From Tetragonia tetragonoides (lineage: Eukaryota > Streptophyta > Magnoliopsida > Caryophyllales > Aizoaceae), in the NCBI GenBank assembly GCA_038025085.1, contig CM076144.1:124001-188000 (forward strand): a stretch of DNA of 64,000 bases. Direction: 5' to 3'. The notes under the pieces were generated by a model. That model saw only the letters and a list, made by a program, of their open reading frames with translations, was not told where the DNA came from and ran no database searches. Positions 24,712 to 36,799 of this stretch are shown here, one piece after another; the stretch's first letter is position 1; the number at the start of each line of letters is the position of its first letter. The translations under genes were made by a program, and so were the position numbers.

Positions 24712-27700
24712 TTATTGAACATTCATAGGCATAGTCTCTAATGTATAATGACCAAGCCTCCCAGTTCGATACAGGTTAAGTACGTTTGCAGCAACTCTAC
24801 AATCCCTGACTTCCTCTGACACCATGCGCAAACTAAAAGCCTCTCGCAAAACTCTGAATTGTGCTTGTATAAGCTTCAACATATCTTCATCTTCATCTAA
24901 GTTACCTCTGAAGGATGAGACTGCTTCAACTAGAATTTTACGAACATTGAGTACTGCGGCATCCTGCAATATTGAACAAGCACAGTTCATAAGCATGTAC
25001 TAAAATACTGATTATGAACAAACAAGTCCCTAAAGAAGTTAATATAGTCGCTGTAGCTTTTAAGCATATTCAGAACAAGAGTTCACAGCTAAAATACATG
25101 ACTTTCAAGGTTCCTACTTCTACTACCTGAAGAAGCATAAACCATGCAATGAGATGCCAAATTCTTTAGTCATAACTAATAAGAGAAATTACCTTAGTAT
25201 AGTCAGTGTGAAATTTCCCTTTTTCCATTCTGTTAATTTGAAAACTACCCTTGCATGCAGTCATGTTATCATCTTCTGCCAGAATCGGAATCTCGTTAGT
25301 GAGAACTTTCTCCCATTTCTGGTATTCGCAACTCAAATTCAGGACAGACAGAAAATACTGAGCAAGTGCTTTTTCTCCAGCTAAGCTGTCTCTCAGAGCT
25401 CCTGCAAACACAAAAAAGAACAAGATAAGGGATGGGAAGAGAAGGCTCAACCTCATCAGAGAAAGGATAAGGGTATGCCATGGAGACCAGAATCAATAAA
25501 GCTCCACCCACTGCTGGTGACATGAAAGGAATGGGGGGGGGTGTCAATCTGAAAGTATAAAAACTCAGGTTTTTAACAGGTAAAACAGTATCATCACAAC
25601 CCTACTAGTAAGGTTCCATACCAGCAATTTCACCAGTATTTTACAAACCCAAGTTTCTTCAATATGAATTTGGAAAACATTTTGCCAACACTTTCACCCG
25701 ACTTCTTCAATATGAATTTTGAAAACATTTCGCCTTACCTCAATCTATAGATTCTAGCAAAGGAAAACATTACGCCCTACCTAACTCATATATCTCTAAC
25801 AAAAGAATGATAGGAAACATTACAAACACATTTGGTCAATGTTGTCATCTCAAGTGTGTCTATCAGAACAGCTCAGCCCCAACAAGTTCCCCATTGTTTC
25901 ATACTCCAACAATCCCAGGCGTGAATATGCACTCCGGAAGTACAAAACCTTTTTGATTCTCTAGACCAAACTAGAAATTTATTCGAGCACACGAATTCAT
26001 CTGCTCAGTACAAGACAATAGCAGAAATTGATCAACTAGTGGTTGGCCGAAAGAGTTCCTGTTCAAAACATATCCCATAAACTAGTTGATAGTATTTACC
26101 TGTTAAAGCCAGTTTGGCACAGACCTCAGGATCAATTATCTGCCCGGGTAAAATACCAGGGGTATCCAGGACATAGATGTTAGGATGGCTTGCAATCTGA
26201 AAATGCAATATATGCATTCACCGTGATTCTTACAAAACGTTTAAACAAGTGGAAAAAAAAAAGTGAATCAGTCTGAGCATTCAATCACCTTCAAGCTGTT
26301 GATACTTTTTGTCTCACCGGGCAATGGGCTCACTACTGCATGCTTTAACTTTCCCTTCTCTGGGGTTCAAGGAGACAAGTATCAGAAGCAGCATAGGCTT
26401 ATAGCCGAGAGAAACAGCAGAAATAGACAATTTTCAATACATCATTTAACATGATTGTGTTCCATCAAGAACACAATTAGGGCTCATTTACTTGCTAATA
26501 ATCCAATGCATATCATTTCATAGAGTAGATGTGGGGGTGAAAAATGAAGGAGTTGGAGGAGAGAGATGAGAAAAGTGGGGTTGATTGCACCATCCAATGT
26601 AATCACTATTGTTCAACTTTAACCCATGTAAAGATGATTACTTTGGATGGTATAATCAATCTCACATTTCCTATCTCTCTCCTCCCCCTCCTTCCTTTTC
26701 CATCTTTACTTTACATTGCATTGCATTCAAGTAAACGAGAAAAAGTTACAAACCAGTTGTAGTTCCAACTTCCAAGCAATACTTCTGTACCCGCACGACA
26801 ACCTAGACCAACCAACCCCCCCCCCCCCGTTAATTTTCATAAGGGGAGAAAAGGTACTAATTGAAGTTCGAGTTTCTAAATAACTAATATGAAAGAGAAA
26901 TAGGCATTTCATGGCTGAAGCAGATGACGGAATACCTGCTGCACTAATCCGCCCAATTTTATGCAAAGCATTGGCAAGGGCTGACTTCCCAACATTAGGA
27001 ATGCCAACCAACATCAAAGTTATGGTGTGCCTCTCAGGATCTGCCCTCTTCAAAACTCTAACTTGGCCTTGCAGAAAGTTCAGGAACTGTAACATATGAG
27101 ATCTTGTGATCCAAAATACAAGAATCAGAATGTAGATAAATATGTAGCTCCTTTTCAATATGATTACGCAAAAGCCTTACAGAAGAAGAGAGGGATGAAA
27201 TAGTTTTGCTTTTCCATTAATCACAAGCACACCTTGGACACCCATGTTATCTAAAAAATCATTAACCATAGATTTCCTTTCTCATATAGAAGACTTGTTC
27301 TGTTACCTCTTGTATGTTGTCATTATTATGTGAATTCATGGAGAAGACCTTAAATTTGTCTCGTTCAAAATGCCTTGTCCAATCCTGTAATCAAGCAAGA
27401 CATAAAACCAATTGATAAAGTACATTAGAAATATATACAAGAAGAAAAAAAGAGACATCTCATTGAAATCAATGCAAAAGATTGCCCAGGACTTGTACAT
27501 GTACTCCAAAATAGATTGAATAGGTTACATCTCTATATTACAGCGCATTTCACACTAACTTATAGCCAGGTGAGTATTTCAAAGTCCTTGAAGCAATCTA
27601 AATAATTAGATTAAAACGCAATGATTAAATCAGAAACTGCCACATCACCCGCTGAATTGCCAAATGACACGTCAATTTACTTGTGACGTGTCATGTGACT

Positions 27701-30700
27701 CATGGTTAGTAAAAAGAAAAAGAAAAAAGAAGAGAGAAAGTAGCAACAATCAGACGTTACAAAAACATAATGGAGTTTAATGACTTCATCATCCCCTTCC
27801 GTTCATTCTTACAAGTTGTTGGATGTTACAAATCCAAGAAATTGAGTAGTAGCTAATTTCTCACTCATATTGATGAGCCAAAATAAATAAATAAAATTAA
27901 TTCCTCTCTCATGAATAGATGATGGAACCAAACACCATCAATCCATCTCCTACCTTCCCATATGTTCAATGTTCGTATCTAGATCTCATACCGCCGTCCG
28001 CCATCTTTCCGGCATCGTGTACAACCAATCCCCATTTAAGGTAAGGTTCTTCGTATTTCTCTTTGCGATTGCTAATAGGCATTTGGTGTCTACATTACCT
28101 CTATTTGCAAGATAACCCCTCCAAAGTCCAACTTCATTAAGCTTTGTACCATATATTGCTTTACATTGTTTTCTCTAAACAGTTATATCAACTTGAATGT
28201 TTAAAACTATGTAATTTAATTTTTAATTAAAAAATTACGTTGAAAAATAGAAAATATATCAAAAAATTTAGAAATCGCTTCAAAAAAATTGGGAGAAGTT
28301 ATTAGACCTCACTATTATAGTACAAAGGGCTTAGGGGTAGGTTTGGTGGCACAGGATGGTTACCCAAACCCAAAAACAGTGGATTATCTTCCGATGTCCA
28401 AATAGAGGCCCTTCCAAGCCTACCAAGGACCCAATAACCTATCCCAAGGGCCTTCTGTATCCCCTAAGGGTGCCCCGTGCGATGTGGTGCGAAAATATCC
28501 ACTTTCGTTCCGGGGCCTCCCAGAAACTCAAAAAACATGGATTATAGCCTTCGTTTTCGGCTTTTCGGGACTGGGGCGTCATTTTCGGCCAAACTTATCC
28601 AAGGGACTATCATGACCATAGAGGACCCTCGGTGCCCCGAGAGGCTTATCTGGATCCTTGAACTTCGATATCACCCATGCTTTTGGTATTTCGACTCTTA
28701 CACTAGTGTCCCGTAAAACGCTCTTCCAAGCCTATCAGGGACCTAATAAGCGCGCCCATGGACCTCCCATGTCCCCTAGGGGTATTCCGTGCGTTCTGGT
28801 GAGAAAATATCCACCTTCGTTTCGGGGCTTCCGGGAAGCCCAAAAACAAGGATTATAGCCTTCTTTTTCGGTTTTCCGGGGCCCGAGTGTCATTTACCCC
28901 CAAATTTCTCCGGGAGGTCTATCATGACCATAGAGGAACCTCGGCGCTCCAGGAGGGTTATGCATATCCCCGAACATCGAAATCACCCATGCTTTTGGTG
29001 TTCCGACTCTAATATCAGTGTCCCGTAAAAAGCCCTTCCAAGCCTAAAAGAGACCGGATAAGCGAGCCCGTGGACCTTCCATGTCCCCTAGGAGTGTTTC
29101 GTGCGATATGGTGCGAAAAAATTCAACTTTGTTTCGGACCTCCTGGAAGCCCAAAAAAATGTGTATTTTCGGCTTCCAAGGGCCGCGGTTTCATTTTTGC
29201 CCAAATTTCTCCAGAGGATCTATCATGACCATAAAGGACCCTCAGTCAGTCGGGATGGTTATCCGAACCTCTAAACTTCAATATCACCCACGACTTTCGT
29301 GTTCCATCTCTTTTTTAGATAAAGAGAAAGTATATATTGATGTAGTAAGAAATACAGTACAAGAGGACAAGTTGTCCTCCAAAACAGTATTTGTTTACAG
29401 ATTTGATCTCAGTAATAGAATAATTCCTGAATGCTCCTGCAGCTCTAGCTCTAGCCCATAAGCTTGCTAGATAAGTGACCCTATCCGATATTAAGTCAAC
29501 CGACAAGGCCACCCCGTTGAAAACACGGGCATTTCTCTCCAACCAAAGACACCAAAAGATTGCGAAGACCGCATTCCGCCACAATAAGGTCTTCTCTTTT
29601 CGTCCTAGAAAGCCTAAAATCCGCACCTGAAGGAACTCCACTACATTAGAAGGACCATCCCATTCCACCCCAAATACACCAAACAACCTACCCCAAATAC
29701 AGCGAGAATAATCACATGTAAGGAACAAATGTAATGCAGTCTCAGTACTCGCCCGACAAAGAAGACAAATATCAGGCGAGAGGCACATCCCCGGTCTTCT
29801 CCTCTGGCGCAAATCATTAGTGTTCACCCTATCCAACGCCAAAGTCCACACAAACGCTCTCACCTTCAGCGGTGCCTTCGCTTTCCAAATGAGATCTGCC
29901 ACCGGAAACAAGGGATAAGATGTACCCAATTGCTGGAGAAAAGATTTACATGAGAAGTTTCCACTAGAATCTCCAACCCATCCCTTGGTATCAACACCAT
30001 CAGAAAGTTGTACCGTATCCAAAAGAGCAAGCAATGTTGTTAGCTCATCCATCTCCCAATCCCGCGGAGCTCTTCATAAATGAAGGTTCCAGGAGCTGGA
30101 CTGCCCGCAATAGAACTCTGCAATAGCAGCATCATGCAAGACAGAGAGTTGGAAAACTCGCGGAAATCTCGAACATAGAGGCTGCCCTACCTGCCAAGTA
30201 TCCTCCCAAAACCTGATCCTCCGCCCATTCCCCAACTTAAAATCAACTAGAGGCAAGAACCTAGTGTAGACCTGCGAAATAAATTTCCATGGACTAGAGT
30301 GAGAAGCACCTGCCACCAACTGTGCATCCCACCCATTGAGTTGTGTACCATATCTGCTCCTAACCCTATGCCAAAGGCTCTCTGTCTCGAGTGGAAACCG
30401 CCAAAACTACTTACCCACCAGAGAAACATTCTTACTCACCAACTTTCCAATACCCAAACCCCCTTACCGACTTTGGTCTACACACTTTATCCCAACTCAC
30501 CAAGTGTTCTCTCCTATCCCCCATCCACTCCCGACCATAAGAAATCTCGCATCACCTTTCCAATGCGTTGTGCCACTGACGCCGGAATCTTAGACAAAGA
30601 AAGACAATAAAGAGGGATACTGGATAAGCAAGACTGGATTAGAGTAACTCTGCCACCCAGGGAGAAATAACCTCGTTTCCAACCATCTAGCCGCTTTGAG

Positions 30701-33700
30701 ATCCTTTGTATCACCGGCTCCCAAAATGCCTCGGAACGAGGATTACCCCCCAAAGGTACCCCTAAATAAATGAGAGGCCACAACTGAATCTGACACCCTG
30801 CCAAACCAGTTGCCATTGTAAGTAAATCCTCGCCAACATTAATCCCCAGTGTTCCGTCTCTTACACCACCAGTGTCCCGCAAAACGCTCTTCCAAACTTA
30901 TCAAGGACCGAATAAGCGAGCCCAAGGGCCTCCCACGTCCCATAGGGGTGTTTCATGCAATGTGGTGCCAAAATATCATCCTTCTTGTCGGGGCCTCCCA
31001 GAAGCCCAAATAACGTGGATTATAGCCTTCGTTTTCGTCTTGCCGAGTCCCGGATGTCATTTTGCCCAAATTTTTCCGGGGTGTCTATATCATGACCCTA
31101 AAGGACCATTGGTGCCCCGAAGGGACATCCGGATCCCCCAACTTCGATTACACTCATGCTTTTGGTATCCGGCTCTTACACCAGTGTCTCGTAAAACGCC
31201 CTTCCAAGCCTAACAGGGACCGGATATGCGAGCCTGAGGGCCTCCCATATCCCCGAGGGTGTTTTGTGTGATGTGGTGCGAAGATATCCATCTTCGTTTC
31301 GGGGCCTCCCGAAAGTTCAAAAAACGTGGATTATAGCCTTCATTTTCGGCTTCCCGATGCACGAGTGTCATTTTTGCCCAAACTTCTCCAGGGGGTCTAT
31401 CATGACCCAAGGCCTAGAGGACCCTCGGTGCCCCGGGAGGAAAATCCAGATCCCCGAACTTTAATATCACCCATGCCTTTGGTGTTCCAGATCTCACACC
31501 AATGTCCATTAAAACGCCCTTCCAAGCCTCTCAGGGACTGGATAAGCATTCCCGAGGGCCTCCCATGTCCCTTGCGTGTGTTCCGGAGCCTTTGTTATTG
31601 GCTTCCGAGTGCACGGGTGTCATTTTTGCCCAATTTTCTCCGGGGGGTCTATCATGACCCTAGCCTCTGGGAGGGTTATCCAGATCCCAAAACTTCGATA
31701 TCACCCATGCCTTGGGTGTTTCAACTCTTACACCAGTGTCCCGTAACAAGCCCTTCCAAACCTATCAGGGACCGCATAAGCGAGCCCGTGGACCTCCTAT
31801 ATCCCCTAGGGGTATTCCGTGTGATGTGGTGCGAAAATATTCACCTTCGTTTCGGGGCTTTCGGGAAGCCAAAAAATGTAGATTATAGACTTCGTTTTCG
31901 GCTTCCTGGGCCCCGGTGTCATTTTCACGCAAATTTTTTCGAGGGGTCTATTATGACCCTAAAGGACCCTTGTACCACGAGAGGGTAATCCGGATCCCCG
32001 AACTTCGATAACACTCACGCTTTTGGTATTCCAGCTCTTACACTGTCATACGCCCTTCCAAGCGTATCAGGGACCAGATATGCGAGCCTTGTCCCTGAGA
32101 TTGTTCTGTGTGATGTGGTGCGAATATATCCACCTTCGTTCCGGGGCCTCCAGGAAGCCCAAAAAACGTGGATTATAGCCTTCGTTTTCGGATTCCCGAG
32201 GCCCGGGTGTCATTTTCGCCAAGCTTCTCCGGAGGATCTATCATGACCCTAGAGGACCCTCGGTGCCCCGGGAGGGACATCCAGATCCATGAAATTCGAT
32301 ATCACCCATACCTTCGGTGTTCTAAATCTTACACCAGTGTCCCGTAAAACATCCTTCCAAGCCTCTCAGGGTCGCTAGGGCCTCCCATGTCCCCTAGGCG
32401 TGTTCCGAAGCCTTTGTTTTCGGCTTCCGGGGGTACGGGTGTCATTTTTTGTCCAATCTTCTCGGGGGGGGTCTAACATGACACTAGGGACTCTTGGTGC
32501 CTCTGGGAGGATCATCCGGATCCCCGAACTTCAATATCACCCACGCCTTCGGTGTTCCATCCCTTACATTGGTGCCCGTATAAAAGCCCTTACAAGCCTA
32601 GCAGGTACTCGATAACCGACCTGTGGGCCTCTTATGTACCCTAAGGGTGACCCGTGCGATGTAGTGCGAAAATATCCACTTACGTTCCAGGGTCTCCCAG
32701 AAGCGAAAAAAACGTGAATTAGCCTTTGATTTTCGATTTTGTCAAAACTTCTCTACGGTGTCTATCGTCACCCTAGAGGACCTCTGGTGCCTAAGGACGG
32801 TCATTCAGGTCCATGGACTCTGAGTTCACCCGTGGGCGCTAAGGCATGGCACTCACTGGGCGACCCAAATTTTGTTTCAATAAATTTTTGATGTATTTAG
32901 TTCATTTCGATCCATTATCTACTATGATAATCTTTGGTAGAAAAACTATATAACAAAGTATTCTCAAGTTTGTTAATAAAAGGCTAATAATAGTTTCCTA
33001 AGCACTCGGTCAAATATAGATCAAAGATTATTGTTATGATTAATCATAATAAGTAGAACTATTATGCAACAAACAATGTCATTTAGGGGTAGATACCTCT
33101 AACTTTTATAGAGGCACCACAAGCCAATGGATGACGTTTTTTTTGTTATTGTCAAGGCTAATACACGACCAGTGAGTGACTATTACCATGACCTGAGGGC
33201 ATCCCTCCCCCCAACATTTTAATATTTTTCCTAAACAAACTAAGAGTCAGGCTGCGGATGAACCATCATTATTATAACAAAGTTAGAAGCTAGGCGACCC
33301 ATCATTAAATTTTAAAAAAAAAAACAAAAACAAAAAGAGCTGAAACATCCTGTGTGTACGGGAATGCACACTAGTTATGTATAAAAAGACAATATTATCT
33401 TATAAGAAACATGTCTGAGCTTGAGAAACCGTTGCTACTTTATACTACATACACGCATTAGAGAATTATTATTTAGGGCAGTCACAGAGAATCGCTTCGC
33501 ATCATTCACGCATTAGAGAATTATTACGATAAATGCAAGCCTTATTTTATTTGCTGTTCTCCAATCTTCATCGACTGAATAATCAATACTAATGTTTACG
33601 AGATAGCACTAGCAATTGGAAAAACAGGATAAAGGTCAAGTGAAAAGAGATTTTAACTTTCAACCCACAGAAAGGGAACTAGAATTGGATATTTGTACAT

Positions 33701-34608
33701 AGAGCTAAGTATCTTTTGCCACCATTCCTCCTTTGCCTTTGTTTGTGAGCATTTCTCATCAATTATATACTATTGGAATTTTATGATATCGCATCACAAC
33801 ACACTCTCCCAATATCGATCACAACTTACACAAGGGAGTAAAGTTCAACAAAGATAATTTGCAATTCAGTTATGTCTACAAAGAATCTTACTTAGATATG
33901 TTTAACAGTCCACGCATATCCTCATTGGAAACATAGCCTCCATTTTCAACTTCTCAAATTGTAACCCTGGAAAGTGTACTTTCATGATTTCCTTTCCTTC
34001 TTCTAAAAAACACCCAAAATAAAAGTTTTTACTTAATAGCAGGATCAACTACACAACACCCAAAATAGCATGTCCCCTTAAAGTTATGCATAATATCTTA
34101 GTAGTATTCTAAGTGGTAGCAGTGAATGCAATCAAGCTCTTAGAACAAGAAGCAAAGAGTACAAGTCCAGCAAAAATTTAAGACGGGATCCGATGAATCA
34201 CCTTAACATGGGAGCGGTTTGCCAAATCAACCTTATTCATAACTAGAATACGCCGAGACGAGGATGATAATCTACTCAGTAGCAAACATTCTGAAGACAA
34301 TGGCACCTACAATTAAAGCAAATGGAGAAGAAGTTATGTAACATGGAAGTTCAATCACTAACACTTACAAAGTTGGTAAATTCAAATGGGCATTTGATTT
34401 TGATAGATAAAAGAAAGAAAAGAAGTAGGGTTAGCTTAAGTACCCGAGCATCCCTGACATCAAGTACAAAATCGACAAATGGAATACGGTGGGAGATGGC
34501 GCGAGAGGCTGCGGCCATAAAAGGAGTGTACCAACTTGATTCTTTGTTTTCTGCACTTTTTATCACTCCCCAACCAACTTGCTTTGCCAACCTACTTGAT
34601 TTCCCCAT
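24712..34608 (-). CDS. SIN2: SIN2-like mitochondrial DAR GTPase, 8 exons with a 6.8-kb intron
   Basis: Exons (minus): 34444-34608, 34202-34306, 27307-27384, 26936-27086, 26289-26359, 26100-26196, 25193-25401 and 24712-24963. GT-AG borders and phases are consistent, giving 375 codons plus stop, close to the family length as I recall it. It is a circularly permuted YlqF/RbgA-type GTPase with motifs in order: DAR motif DVRDAR, G4 VMNKVDLA, G1 GIPNVGKSA, then PGETK (G2 region) and G3 DTPG. The family acts in mitochondrial ribosome assembly; Arabidopsis SIN2 affects ovule integument growth. The C-terminus LYRTGRLGHYTL is typical. Met at 34641 is an alternative start, but 34608 (MGKSSRLAKQ) fits family starts better. 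Intron 2 holds a whole tandem-repeat element, so transcript level or splicing may be affected. Confidence 0.9.
26480..26740. mobile_element. MITE-like inverted-repeat element in SIN2 intron
   Basis: Two arms of about 120 bp are imperfect reverse complements: GGCTCATTTACTTG...GGAGGAGAGAGATGAG...TTGATTGCACCATCCAA against the right half ending CAAGTAAACGAG. The pre-element duplication is unclear. It lies within the 26360-26935 intron. Confidence 0.6.
27666..27694. repeat. Perfect 10-bp hairpin at left edge of repeat element copy B
   Basis: TGACACGTCA and TGACGTGTCA are perfect inverted repeats around a 9-base loop. The hairpin sits just outside the homology shared with copy A, so it could be an end structure of the element or belong to the host intron. 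Confidence 0.6.
28360..32870. repeat. 312-bp tandem array with higher-order structure
   Basis: Each unit carries GTGCGATGTGGTGCGAAAAT, a segment ending AACGTGGATTATAGCCTTCG, then TCTATCATGACC, ATCCGGATCCCCGAACTTCG and CCGTAAAACGCCCTTCCAAG. Two units lacking the ATATCCACC-to-GGATTATA segment lie about 825 bp apart with two full units between, indicating duplication of a three-unit block. Confidence 0.8.
29313..30848 (-). mobile_element. 5'-truncated LINE inserted in the tandem array
   Basis: GTGTTCCATCTCTT (29299-29312) and GTGTTCCGTCTCTT (30849-30862) form a 14-bp target duplication with one difference, and the array unit continues normally across the two sides. On the minus strand the insert reads RT C-terminus (YLGVPLGGNPRSEAFWEPV, 30514-30848), then a broken linker (30074-30429) and a zf-RVT domain (29315-30052: LIWKAKAPLKVRAFVWTLAL, CLLCRASTETALHLFLTC). 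The A-rich 3' end is at 29311. It is of the same family as the LINE at 59.5-64.0 kb. Frame breaks make it non-coding. Confidence 0.92.
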
Positions 34609-35120
34609 TATATCGAGATAGTTTGCCGATAACAATGGCACGCTGCTTCTGATGTCAATTACTCAGTTTGTTTCGTCCAATTTGGGAATCGACTATCGGT
34701 TTCCAGCATTCAAAACCGATGTCTGTTGTTTGGTTGCCAAATTGCTCCAATTCATACCGTTACTCGAACCCCCAAAGTAACGGAATTTGATACTCCCCTT
34801 CCCCCTTCGGTTTGAAGCTCTGGTATGGGGAATCAATTTTATTTTCTCTTTTTTTTCCCCTATTTCCCCACGCACAACTAACACCACCACCCCTTCCTCC
34901 ACTGCCACTGCCACTCCCACTCGCAAAACCACCTACAGCAAAGAGCCACCCACAAACACAATCACACAGAGGGGAGAGAGTGTCATGCCAGATCTAGCAA
35001 GGGAGAGGGAAGAGTGAGGGCGAGGAGAGAGAAACAGATGAGTTGGGACTTGGGAGGAGGCTGTGGAAAGAGTCCGAAAGATTACCCACGGAGGAGAGAG
35101 AAACGGGGTGGAGGAGGGGT
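34609..35120. promoter_or_regulatory. Promoter/leader region of the SIN2-like gene
   Basis: Upstream of the minus-strand start, with pyrimidine-rich stretches (34835-34930) typical of plant leaders. No distinct TATA box was assigned. It ends at the target duplication of the MITE at 35130. Confidence 0.4.
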
Positions 35121-35129
35121 GTCAATAAT

Positions 35130-35924
35130 GTGTTGGGCTACTCTGCTGTCTTCAAAATAACAGTAGAGATCTGTTGTAGCTATAGATGGATGACACGTCA
35201 TATAAGCTCGGATCTTGTGGCTGACATTATTTTGCTTTGATATTGAAATAATAATCACAAAAAACTTCTCTCACTCTCTCACCTGCTCCTTCTCTTTCCT
35301 TTCTCCCACCTTCTGCTTCAACCATCGGGGCAACACCACAATTTTCTTGTGGCTGAAATTATTTTGCTCCTTCATCACCCCAATTCACCCCAATTTTCTC
35401 TCTCCTCTCTCCTTCAACCACCAAGGCAACACCACGACCTGCAAATGTACTCAGTGACTTGACCATCACAAAGAAGCCTCTCGTGATCTCGTCAATTTTC
35501 GACAACCACCACCACCACCGCCCAACCACTGGGATGACATTGATCCCCGTTTCGTTGCACTAATACGAAATACAGTATACGATAACTTTATTTGGCATTG
35601 GGAAGAACAGTATTTTTTTTGTATCATAAAAGTGACAAAAAAAAATAATTAAAGTACCATTTTCCCCTATTTCTTTGACGGAGAATTCATCGGCAATGTG
35701 CGGGAAGCGGTGGAGATTGTGGTCACTGATAAAGGTGATTGGTGGGTGGGGAGAGACACACGCTGTGATGGTGGGGTGAAGAGACTCAAAGGGATTGGAA
35801 AAGTAAAAGAAAAAAAATATATAAAATCAATCTGAGCCGTTCAATGATACGTTAGACACGTGCCGCAAATCTATAACATGGACTGCTCTACTGTTTTTTG
35901 AAGAACAGCAGAGGAGCCAAACTG
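35130..35924. mobile_element. Mutator-like MITE, 795 bp
   Basis: Perfect 9-bp target duplication GTCAATAAT (35121-35129 and 35925-35933). The ends are inverted: left ...GGCTACTCTGCTGTCTTC..., right (reverse complement) ...GGCTCCTCTGCTGTTCTTC..., both followed by AACAGTAGAG. Inside, two imperfect direct copies of CTTGTGGCTGACATTATTTT-type and AGGCAACACCAC-type sequence lie at 35213-35345 and 35348-35435. No coding sequence. It sits about 520 bp upstream of the SIN2-like start codon. Confidence 0.88.
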
Positions 35925-36799
35925 GTCAATAATTTGTTTAATAAATTCTTTTCTTTTTTTTCCAAAATTTGTTTAATTTTATAGCTAGGACGGTTATGAC
36001 TATTTTAGAATAAAAATTGGGAAATTTCAATTGGTGCCCTCGTGATTATGACTTTTTCAATTGGTGTCAAAAACTTTGTATTAAATTTAAGTGGTACCCC
36101 TTTATTTGTTTAAACATGCACTCCGTGCCCTGATCTAGTGTTTTCCTTTAGAAGGTCGTTACTTTCCCATTTAACCCTTATTGAAACACAAGCATCAGAC
36201 GATACCTCATGGTCCGTGGATATGAAGTTTGTTGTGAAATTTCTCACAGGAGAGAGAAAGTGAAAGAAAAAAAGAGATAAGCATATTCGACATGGGAGTG
36301 AAGATTCGAGTGATAATTTGTTACCAATGGTGAATCCATTAATCCAATGCAAGCGCTATCGGTGCACCGATCCCTCACTCTATTCGACTCCACATCCACA
36401 AAAACCACCACTCTTCCTTTCATCGACCCCACGCGCCACCTCGCTCTCCCTCAATTTTGCTTCCCCAATCGAAATCCCGTCACTACAGTCTGAAACCATC
36501 TGATATTCCGACCACCACAGCCACGCCACAACCCATCACGTAACCACCTTCAACCAAAACTCACGCCACTTTCTAATTCAACCCTATCGCCGCCCACCTT
36601 CTCTCTTCCCCCACCACCAATTTTCACCCGAGCTTTTTTCATATTCTCTATTAATTTCACCCCAAAATTCCTAATTTATAAGTAGAGCTGCCTGGTGAGA
36701 GGTCATAGGAGGAGAGAGAAAGAGAATGGAAGTATGCTTATGGCTGTAAAGATGGGGTTGATTGGTGGTTCATTTAAATGTATGCCGATGGTTGCATAT

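Larger units (their letters stand above)
27700..33370. repeat. 312-bp tandem-repeat element, copy B
   Basis: The left flank (27735-27890) and right flank (32870-33370) match those of copy A. Between them is an array of about ten diverged 312-bp units (28360-32870), broken by a LINE fragment at 29313-30848. Landmark GAAAATATCC or close variants occur at 28491, 28803, 29115, 30969, 31280, 31832, 32122 and 32668. Two shortened units, with junctions near 31576 and 32401, share the same internal deletion. No long coding frame is seen. The terminal structure and class are unknown. Confidence 0.82.
27385..34201 (-). other. Expanded intron 2 of the SIN2-like gene
   Basis: A 6,817-bp intron whose donor follows the exon ending CATGTTAAG and whose acceptor precedes GATTGGACAAGG. 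Most of it is repeat element copy B with a nested LINE fragment. Remaining parts (27385-27665 and about 33400-34201) show no gene. Every other intron of this gene is under 1.2 kb. Confidence 0.88.

Noticed and set aside
28356..32615. Many plus-strand open frames in the 312-bp arrays giving similar peptides
   Set aside because: They recur once per tandem unit, start and stop at random, match no known domain and are broken in neighbouring units. They reflect repeat sequence, not genes.
28360..32870. Possible CRISPR-like array
   Set aside because: Units are about 312 bp, contiguous and diverged, with no short repeat-spacer pattern; this is eukaryotic DNA.
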